This document shows positions 59,101 to 64,000 of a stretch of DNA of 64,000 nucleotides, piece after piece. The notes under the pieces are model-generated. The model did no database searches. It saw nothing but the letters and a program-made list of their open reading frames with translations, and had not been told where the DNA came from. How positions within the stretch are numbered: position 1 is the stretch's first letter; each line of letters begins with the position of its first letter. The position numbers and the translations under genes are program-made. Source of the DNA: Bifidobacterium phasiani (GTDB taxonomy: Bacteria; Actinomycetota; Actinomycetes; Actinomycetales; Bifidobacteriaceae); the NCBI RefSeq assembly GCF_019331775.1, contig NZ_JAHBBD010000007.1, positions 1 through 64,000 on the forward strand, in the 5' to 3' direction.

Positions 59101-59985
59101 GAGCGGGTCGGCGTGCAGCAGCGCCTGCGCGCTGGCGTAGTAGCCGGAGGGTTGGGTGGCGGCGGGAGTCGTGGTACTTGCGGCGCTGGCGGTATCGGCG
59201 GCGCCGGCGGCGTGACCCGAGGCGGCATCGGAGCCGGCGGGGGCGGCGATGCCGATGGCCGGCGGCTCGTAGCGGCAGTCGACCGCGGAGTATTCGGCGA
59301 TGCGCGGCTCGCGGGTGGCGGGCGCGGCGGCGCCGGCCGGAGCGGCGGCGCCTGTCAGCGGGGCGATGCCGGAGGCGGTCGAAGCGGAGACGCCGGGGAT
59401 GTTGTGCGACAGCCCGGCGACGATGCGGGCGCGTTCGGCGCTGTCGAACCGGTTGAGCACCTGCCAGAACCAGGCGTCGAAATCGCCGGCGCCATATGAC
59501 GACCATGCGTGGTTGTAGGAGGCGGCGGAGTGGTCGTCGCCGGGCGTCGCGCCGAACGGGACCGCGGCCGGGGAGCCGTCGGCGAAGCACGGGCCGATCA
59601 TGCGTTCCAGCAGCATCTGCTGCTTGCTGCGCACATAGCGGTCGCGTGTGCCGTCCGCCTCGCCCGTCGATATGTCCACGTTTCGCGTCGTGTCGTTGGC
59701 GGCTTTCGTCTTGGGCGTATCTGCGTCGGCCTGGCGCTCGACATGGCGTATCGGCTGGGATTTCTCCACCTCAGGCGCCTCGCCGCCATCGTAGGGCGCG
59801 GCTTCGGCGGTATCGGCCGTTCCGGTCGTCCGGTCCGGTTCGGACCACTGGCGGTGGTGGATGTCGGCGTCGTCGCGGATCGGGCGCAGCAGGGCCGCGA
59901 CCAGCCGGTAGCCGACCGCCTCGATGTCCCAGTACTGCCCCGCGTCGCCTCGCCGGGCCCGCTTCCGCCGTCCGTCGCCTGCCAT
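56125..59985 (-). CDS. NACHT/STAND-like NTPase with a Gly-rich tail, 1286 residues
   Basis: This very large protein begins MAGDGRRKRARRGDAGQYW. Its N-terminal half (to about residue 555) is helical with Ala/Pro-rich linkers and no known domain. Walker A is RANAGMGKSTFVRGLAYALG (about residues 562-581), Walker B ALVLIDSVDEIP (about 765-776) with the extra acidic pair of NACHT enzymes, and the sensor is YVITSRSLGG (about 795-804). A helical region follows with MLAAIVEELKK and ECRAANGQGEF. The last 190 residues are Gly/Pro/Tyr-rich (GPYGDPHGG and similar) and disordered. ATG 59985 follows GAGGGAG by 7 bases. NACHT NTPases in bacteria are often sensors of infection. It leads a three-gene operon divergent from a vWA-PP2C-kinase set. 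Confidence 0.8.
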   Translation of the reverse strand: MAGDGRRKRARRGDAGQYWDIEAVGYRLVAALLRPIRDDADIHHRQWSEPDRTTGTADTAEAAPYDGGEAPEVEKSQPIRHVERQADADTPKTKAANDTTRNVDISTGEADGTRDRYVRSKQQMLLERMIGPCFADGSPAAVPFGATPGDDHSAASYNHAWSSYGAGDFDAWFWQVLNRFDSAERARIVAGLSHNIPGVSASTASGIAPLTGAAAPAGAAAPATREPRIAEYSAVDCRYEPPAIGIAAPAGSDAASGHAAGAADTASAASTTTPAATQPSGYYASAQALLHADPLVSYRPCEGLAFYGLSQWDEARAAAAASPDGVARRRFYGVRGIGPHHELILRLRPIGGLRLLPGDRDIFPFPYADEAEAWKADVGERLRDDAKARYIGRGNYLDYALCFPYAAAAWLSRVQYRDDPATACRALREALCSATDVFDAGERPEDLPLSGDALALAALVAQAMVRLYLDRSPSGGDGHGFGRALADCAGMADADADAVPAYLPDYLDGVAEWGRTIPMRRPDGNDDAPTYDTGFVYPAFVGANPVAWLADSLRAGEPARRGLFIRANAGMGKSTFVRGLAYALGELLPNEYRSSRNRSPVRSGFVRYMAEQVDAVRWRAIESGGLIPVVVAQRDVPYAANAAEAGERESEWYRSFEPLREGPLAPDDFVDFLYSRLPDEMKTRMYADRGRHAAARHGLDVFDAFDGFAASPDAPSAAPSAASRATPSAAVPVTPSAASPTTPPAAPPPAELTGVARFRALLKRPDALVLIDSVDEIPFRCRGHFLDSLSRLIASGDYAVGRYVITSRSLGGAEEAAVDRLCGEGPRAEFAPFDETRQRRLFSILNDAYGGTAAAGFDAIRRTPGFDALMGNPGMLAAIVEELKKPGADASGGTLANQCLANIERILPKTGGAIPSCDRVAIAHLAYDAIVADRMRFADGAECRAANGQGEFMRPRFLELFNRYREQDGGDRAQSEEALDRTISRCGIFRESADTIRFEYEGIKAYFAAIWLCRQLDGGADPAVVDRFLAGNGHESVAVVVAALCVFQRIEVAVGDSSALRGFYRHVVFSAFARDDYRHTSGVVGAANAQQVLRLMPVFDFGGPVRQPEPVRTWRAGLDRFLVLAARGAGVGVGGVGAVAGGVGTTAAGAGGIGVAGGGITGVPDPITGVGTPGIATRLGAPGPATGFGVLDAAIGTGASGPGTTIGASSGTSAFGAPYGGGSYGDAPYDRGVYGNGPYGDPHGGSYAGGRYGSDPGAVGPYGGDPPDSPDFPYDGPSYYDGMIIR

Positions 59986-60275
59986 GATGGTGCTCCCTCG
60001 ATCCATGCCCAATTCCTTATACTACGGGCTTCGCGCCACGCCGGCGCACGATGTTCCACCCCCGCGGCGGCACCGGGGAACGTGCGGGGAACACCGTGGG
60101 GACACGGCGCGCATCGCCACCCGGAGCACCCCCGGACCCGATGCTGCTTGACTGGCGGCAACGCCGGCGGACCGACCGCCGGCAGGTCCGAACCAAGCCG
60201 GGCGCGACCGGACGCCACCAAGCGCAACCGGGCATAACCGGACGCACCCGAGCACGACCAGACAAGGAGCACGCC
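59986..60275. promoter_or_regulatory. Divergent promoter region of the NACHT and vWA arms
   Basis: These 290 bases separate the two ATG codons and must drive both arms. AAGGAG at 60263-60268 serves the vWA gene. No clear sigma hexamers were recognised in this GC-rich stretch; the most AT-rich part (AATTCCTTATACTACGG, 60010-60027) contains a -10-like TATACT. Confidence 0.5.
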
Positions 60276-61019
60276 ATGGGATCCACGCTGTACGACATCA
60301 CGTTCTCGCCGTTCCTCATCATCCAGGACACCTCGCCGTCCATGCTGCGCGGCGACGAGGAGACCTGCCCGCTGCGCATCGCCGAGCGGATCGTCCCCAA
60401 CCTCGCGAGGATCGGCCGCGAGTTCCCGACCGTGGATCAGTCCACCCGCGTGGGGCTCATCGAGTTCAACACGGACGCCCACGTACTGCTGCCGATCGGC
60501 GCCTCCGGCCTGCTCTCCCAGCTTGAGGAGCGCGACGTGAAGTTCACCGCGGACGGCAGCACGCACTACGGCGCCGCGTTCCGCGCGGCCCGCACCGAGC
60601 TGGAGCAGCTGCCCGGGCGCCTGCAGCGGCACGAGCGGCTGTCGGGGCTGAAGGTGGGCATCCACCGCCCGGTCGTCTTCTTCATCACCGACGGCAACCC
60701 CAATGACGACGACGAGGAGCGCGACGAGCAGTGGCGCCGCCTGACCGACCCGGCCTTCCGCTTCGCGCCGCATTTCATCACCTGCGGCGTCGGCGACGTG
60801 GCCCCGGACAAGATCGCCAAGTACCGCAACCGCCGCGGCAGCGTGCTCATCGCGCGCGACCCGAAGGACGTCGCCGCGTCCATCGTCGACCTGGTCGAGC
60901 TGATGAACGGCACGATCATCGGGCTCGGCACCGGCATGGACGACGAGCAGGCGCCGATCATCGACGAAAGCGCGATCCCCGAATCCTTCGACGTGCTCGA
61001 CTACGACGTGCTGTCCTGA
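60276..61019 (+). CDS. TerY-like vWA-domain protein
   Basis: The 247-residue protein is one von Willebrand A domain with a complete metal site: DTSPSM (about residues 18-23, D-x-S-x-S), DGSTHYGAAF (about 92-101, Thr) and FFITDGNPNDD (about 133-143, Asp). It resembles TerY, the vWA protein of Ter-linked stress systems. There, a TerY-P set of vWA, PP2C phosphatase and kinase genes was recognised by comparative genomics. The same order of partners follows here. vWA domains bind proteins through the metal ion, so it may be the substrate or adaptor of the kinase and phosphatase. ATG 60276 has AAGGAG upstream. There is no membrane segment. Confidence 0.88.
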   Translation: MGSTLYDITFSPFLIIQDTSPSMLRGDEETCPLRIAERIVPNLARIGREFPTVDQSTRVGLIEFNTDAHVLLPIGASGLLSQLEERDVKFTADGSTHYGAAFRAARTELEQLPGRLQRHERLSGLKVGIHRPVVFFITDGNPNDDDEERDEQWRRLTDPAFRFAPHFITCGVGDVAPDKIAKYRNRRGSVLIARDPKDVAASIVDLVELMNGTIIGLGTGMDDEQAPIIDESAIPESFDVLDYDVLS

Positions 61020-61137
61020 CGCCGTCGCCGGCCCGCCGCCGACGGCCCTCAACCCAACCCCACGACACCGGGGGCAACGTTCCTTCGCCGTTCCGCGCGA
61101 GGTGCTGCTGCCCCCCAACGACACCGGGAGCAACGAC

Positions 61138-62781
61138 ATGATCGAACCTTGGATGGGCGCCATCCTCGCCATCGCGCCGGCCGCGGCCGGGCTGCTGATC
61201 GCGGTCGCGCTGTCCGCGGCCGCCTCGGCCGTCCAGCGTCGGCGGCGGGCCGACGGCGCCGATGACGCTGATAACGCTGATGATGTTAATGATGCTGCTG
61301 ATGCTGCTGGCAGAGATAGCGGCAGCGCTGACGACGGCAGCGCTGATGGCGGCAACGAACGCGACGGCCTCTCGCCCCGCGCACAATGTGTACAAGGTTC
61401 ACGACCCTCCAATGGCGAAATACCGGGCATCGGGGACGGCTCCCAGCATGCACATTGTGTAGAGGGTGTGGAAGGCGCACAGCCGTCGCCCTTGTCGCCG
61501 CCCGCTCCCCCGGCCTTCCCGCCGCGTTCGAAGGCCGTGACCGAGCGTCGGCGCACCACGGCGATGACCGGCGGCACACGGCCCCCGGACCGCACCGCCA
61601 TCAGTCGCGTCGTCACCGCCGCCCCCACAACGGCAAACGCGACGACGGACCGCGACGCGACGGATCCGGCCGGCGAACCGTCACCGAACGGGCTACCGTA
61701 CCAGCCCGCCGCCGCACCGAACCAGCCCACCGCACCGAACCAATCTGCCGCACCCCGCCAATCCACCGCACCGCAACCATCGCCCGCCGCCGCACCCCGC
61801 CCGCGCTGGGTGCGCCCCGCGGCGCCCCAGATCACCACCGTCGGCACCGGCGACCGCGCCGGCACGGACCGCATCGCCACACCCGGCGCGGCGGCCGACC
61901 ATGCGACGGATGACGCGCTGCCGCACCGCCGCGCGGTCAACGAGCGGCAGGCGGCGACCAGCGGCCCGGCGGTCGCGCTCGACATCGTCGAACACCACGG
62001 CGTGACCGCCGCCTACGCCTCGCTGCGCGGCCTCGCGCACGAGGACTTCGGCCGCCCGCGGCAGGACGCGGCCGGCCTGCTGCGCGCCGGCCGCCACATC
62101 ATCGCGACGGTGGCGGACGGCGCCTCCCAGGCGCGGCTTTCGCACATCGGCGCCTCGGTGGTCTGCCGCTCGGCCACGGCCGCGGTACGCGACCAACTGC
62201 GCGGCGGGGCGACCCCGGAGTCGCTCGACTGGCAGGCCGTCACCGCCGTGACGCGCGACGCGCTGCGCCGTCAGGCCGCACGGCTGCTCGGCGCGCCGGC
62301 CCGCGAAACCGGCGCATCGCACCCCGGACCGGACGACTCCACCTACGCGGCCCTGCTCGGCACGACCGCCGAGGTGCTCGTCGTCGACGCCGAAGCCGAG
62401 ACGCCCACGTTCGTGCGGGCCACGCTCGCCGGCGACGGCTACGCGTTCCTGCTCGACGCCGACCACGGCGTCCTGCCGCTCGGCACCACCAAGGGCGACG
62501 AGTCGGGCCTCGCGACCAGCGCGATCCGCCCGCTGCCCGCCGACCCGGGCGCCGGCTACCCGCGCATCGTCGCCGGCACGATCGGCCGCGGCGGCCAGGC
62601 GCTGATGCTCACCACCGACGGCATCGGCGACGACATGGCCGACGGTTCCACGCCGACCGCGGGCTACCTGCTGCGGCGCCTGTCGCGGCCGGTCGCCCCG
62701 CACGAGCTGCTGCGCGCGGCCTCGTATCTGAAGTTCCAATCGCACGACGACCGGACGGTGGTGATGGTATGGGCGCAATGA
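61138..62781 (+). CDS. Membrane-anchored PP2C-type protein phosphatase
   Basis: The 547-residue protein starts with one hydrophobic helix (MGAILAIAPAAAGLLIAVAL, residues 5-24), a basic stop and an Ala/Pro/Thr-rich linker to about residue 260. A PP2C domain follows with EDFGRPRQDAAG (about 301-312), TVADGASQA (about 322-330), LAGDGYAFLLD and TTDGIGDDMADG (about 491-502), giving the metal aspartates. It should dephosphorylate Ser/Thr sites set by the kinase encoded next. ATG 61138 has CGGGAG upstream; GTG 61102 would put 12 residues before the helix. Two GCACA-N-TGTGT palindromes lie in its linker DNA. Its stop overlaps the kinase start (ATGA). Confidence 0.88.
   Translation: MIEPWMGAILAIAPAAAGLLIAVALSAAASAVQRRRRADGADDADNADDVNDAADAAGRDSGSADDGSADGGNERDGLSPRAQCVQGSRPSNGEIPGIGDGSQHAHCVEGVEGAQPSPLSPPAPPAFPPRSKAVTERRRTTAMTGGTRPPDRTAISRVVTAAPTTANATTDRDATDPAGEPSPNGLPYQPAAAPNQPTAPNQSAAPRQSTAPQPSPAAAPRPRWVRPAAPQITTVGTGDRAGTDRIATPGAAADHATDDALPHRRAVNERQAATSGPAVALDIVEHHGVTAAYASLRGLAHEDFGRPRQDAAGLLRAGRHIIATVADGASQARLSHIGASVVCRSATAAVRDQLRGGATPESLDWQAVTAVTRDALRRQAARLLGAPARETGASHPGPDDSTYAALLGTTAEVLVVDAEAETPTFVRATLAGDGYAFLLDADHGVLPLGTTKGDESGLATSAIRPLPADPGAGYPRIVAGTIGRGGQALMLTTDGIGDDMADGSTPTAGYLLRRLSRPVAPHELLRAASYLKFQSHDDRTVVMVWAQ
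61381..61460. repeat. Pair of palindromes inside the phosphatase linker
   Basis: GCACAATGTGT (61381-61391) and GCACATTGTGT (61450-61460) lie 69 bases apart in coding DNA and read as AQCVQG and AHCVEG in the protein. They match the GCACAATGTGC palindromes in the 10-kb array with a change at the last base. A run of GAT/GCT triplets at 61260-61310 precedes them. An inserted small element in a disordered linker would explain this. Confidence 0.5.
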
Positions 62782-63797
62782 CATTGCGGCAGCTCGCCCG
62801 CACGAATCCCGACGACCTGACCCGGCTCAGCCGCGGCGCGCAGGCCACGGTGTACCTGCTGCCCGAGTCGATGCGGGTCGACGGGCACGACCGGCTCGTC
62901 TACAAGCGCTACCGGCCCACGCGGACCATGCGCGGCCGCGAGACCGCGACGCTGCTCACGCTGGAGCAGCTGGTCGGCGCCTACCACGGGCTGGGCGCGC
63001 GACCAGACGGCGCGCGCATCCGAGGCATGCTCGACCATCACGCCGCCTGGCCGCTGGCGACGGTCGCCGCCGACGACGGCACGGTCGGCGTGGTCGAGCG
63101 CCGCGTCGACGCACGCTTCCTCGGCGGCCCGAACGCTCGCGACGCCGAGGTCGCGCACTTGGAACGCTGGGTGCGCGACCCGTCGCAGGACGCGATGCTG
63201 GTACGCGACGGACTGCACCCGCTCGGCGACGAGGGCCGCGCCCGCATCGTGACGCAGCTGCTGGCCTACTATTCGCTGGTCCACCGCCTCGGCTTCGTCG
63301 TCGGCGACATCAGCCTGCGCAACGTGCTCGCCTACGTGCCGGAGCGGCGCCAGGGCGCGCTGGCGAACGTGGGGTTCATCGAGGTGGACACCTACCGCCG
63401 CCAGGGCTGCGGCTGCGGCATCGCGCAGGGCACGACGCCCGGGTTCGACGTGCCGGAGTCGGTTATGTGGCAGCGCCGCGCGGGCCAGGCGCGGCGCGAG
63501 GACGAACGGCGGTTCGCGCGGGCGATGGCCACGGTGCAGACCGAACGCACCGACGTCTACAAGGCCGCGCTGCTGGTGCTGCGGCTGTGCTCCTGCGGCG
63601 AGCCGTTCCCGTCCACCGTCCGGCGCGTGCGCAGCGCCGCGCAGCGCGCCGCCGTCCGCGCGGCCGGCGGATCCGAGGCGCTGGCCGCACTGCAGGGCGC
63701 GCTGGCCGAGGACCCACAGGACCGGCCCACGATGCACGAGCTGTACCACGCGTTCCGCGGCGGCTCGTGCGATGGGAAGAAAGGAGGATCCCGATGA
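62778..63797 (+). CDS. Serine/threonine-kinase-like protein of the vWA arm
   Basis: The 339-residue protein has a reduced kinase fold: a nucleotide loop RGAQATVYLL (about residues 20-29), LVYKRYRP with the ATP-contacting Lys (about 38-45), catalytic loop VVGDISLRNVL (about 173-183) in place of HRD-x4-N, and FIEVDTYRR (about 198-206), where VDT replaces DFG. These changes are also seen in TerY-P kinases, so it is likely active. Several Cys (GCGCG, CSCGEP) after the catalytic part may bind zinc. The ATG at 62778 overlaps the phosphatase stop (ATGA); ATG 62769 is possible. A third gene overlaps at the end, so the arm is one operon. Its substrate may be the vWA or NACHT protein. Confidence 0.82.
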   Translation: MTLRQLARTNPDDLTRLSRGAQATVYLLPESMRVDGHDRLVYKRYRPTRTMRGRETATLLTLEQLVGAYHGLGARPDGARIRGMLDHHAAWPLATVAADDGTVGVVERRVDARFLGGPNARDAEVAHLERWVRDPSQDAMLVRDGLHPLGDEGRARIVTQLLAYYSLVHRLGFVVGDISLRNVLAYVPERRQGALANVGFIEVDTYRRQGCGCGIAQGTTPGFDVPESVMWQRRAGQARREDERRFARAMATVQTERTDVYKAALLVLRLCSCGEPFPSTVRRVRSAAQRAAVRAAGGSEALAALQGALAEDPQDRPTMHELYHAFRGGSCDGKKGGSR

Positions 63798-64000
63798 CCA
63801 CCTCGATCACGCTGCTGCTGGTCGACGCGGCGCGGGACGCCGGCGGCACTACGGTGCGCGGCCTGTGCCCGGGCGCGCCGGACGCGTCGCTGTGCGTCAT
63901 CGCGGCGGTGCAGGGCGACCGGGCGGTCGTGACCTGCCCGGCGCTGCCGCTGCGCGAGGTGGCGGATCGGCCGATCGGCAGGTTCGCGCCCGGCGCGACG
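63794..64000 (+). CDS. Start of a further gene of the vWA arm, cut by the window edge
   Basis: The ATG overlaps the kinase stop (ATGA), and GGAGG lies 6 bases upstream, so it belongs to the operon. Only 69 residues are visible: MTTSITLLLVDAARDAGGTT, a cysteine-bearing RGLCPGAPDASLCVIA, then VVTCPALPLREV. The strands suggest a beta-rich domain. No family is recognised and the end is outside the window. Confidence 0.6.
   Translation, partial: MTTSITLLLVDAARDAGGTTVRGLCPGAPDASLCVIAAVQGDRAVVTCPALPLREVADRPIGRFAPGAT

Overview
The window looks like a Bifidobacterium chromosome. The backbone genes are GC-rich. It has a fused dTDP-4-keto-rhamnose epimerase/reductase (RmlC-RmlD), a DUF4012 membrane protein and a priming glycosyltransferase beside a tyrosine-kinase chain-length regulator, all common at bifidobacterial exopolysaccharide (EPS) loci. 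The genus is inferred from gene content and protein style, not from a marker gene. No rRNA, tRNA or CRISPR array was seen.

Layout. (1) 1-15 kb: an insertion-sequence (IS) tail, a 5'-nucleotidase, rmlB copy 1, a DUF4012 protein, the priming glycosyltransferase (with an 11-C tract inside its apparent promoter), a disordered single-pass surface protein, a repeat-rich 1.3-kb intergenic region, the Wzz/BY-kinase, and an 812-aa unknown. (2) 15-25 kb: a defence and IS island. It holds an AAA ATPase plus subtilisin protease pair of the IetAS type, followed by a proteasome-like Ntn-hydrolase. It also holds an Abi_2 fragment, an OLD-type ATPase/TOPRIM nuclease, several decayed IS elements, and a tiny YjzC-like gene at the left edge. 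(3) 25-48 kb: two complete, convergent EPS assembly units. Each has its own glycosyltransferases, Wzy-like polymerase, pyruvyl transferase and Wzx flippase. They are separated by an AT-rich P-loop ATPase gene and a decayed IS21-type element. The right unit is read from rmlA-rmlB copy 2-rmlCD. (4) 48-52 kb: a second copy of a 164-bp palindromic element, a small conserved protein, an EEP-family phosphodiesterase and a low-molecular-weight tyrosine phosphatase that probably opposes the BY-kinase. (5) 52-64 kb: a GC-rich divergent island. One arm encodes a NACHT-like NTPase, a YbjN-like protein and a 1074-aa unknown. The other encodes a TerY-like vWA protein, a membrane-anchored PP2C phosphatase, a Ser/Thr-kinase-like protein and the start of a further gene.

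How it works together. The dTDP-rhamnose genes supply precursor. The priming transferase starts the lipid-linked repeat unit, the glycosyltransferases extend it, and the pyruvyl transferases (with a nitroreductase-like protein alongside) may decorate it. Wzx/Wzy export and polymerise it, and the BY-kinase/LMW-PTP pair should set chain length. The poly-C promoter tract and the two rmlB copies in direct orientation suggest two ways to switch or lose EPS. The best candidate for an undescribed system is the 52-64 kb island, which joins a vWA-PP2C-kinase triad to a NACHT NTPase module. The second is the IetAS pair with its proteasome-like third gene.
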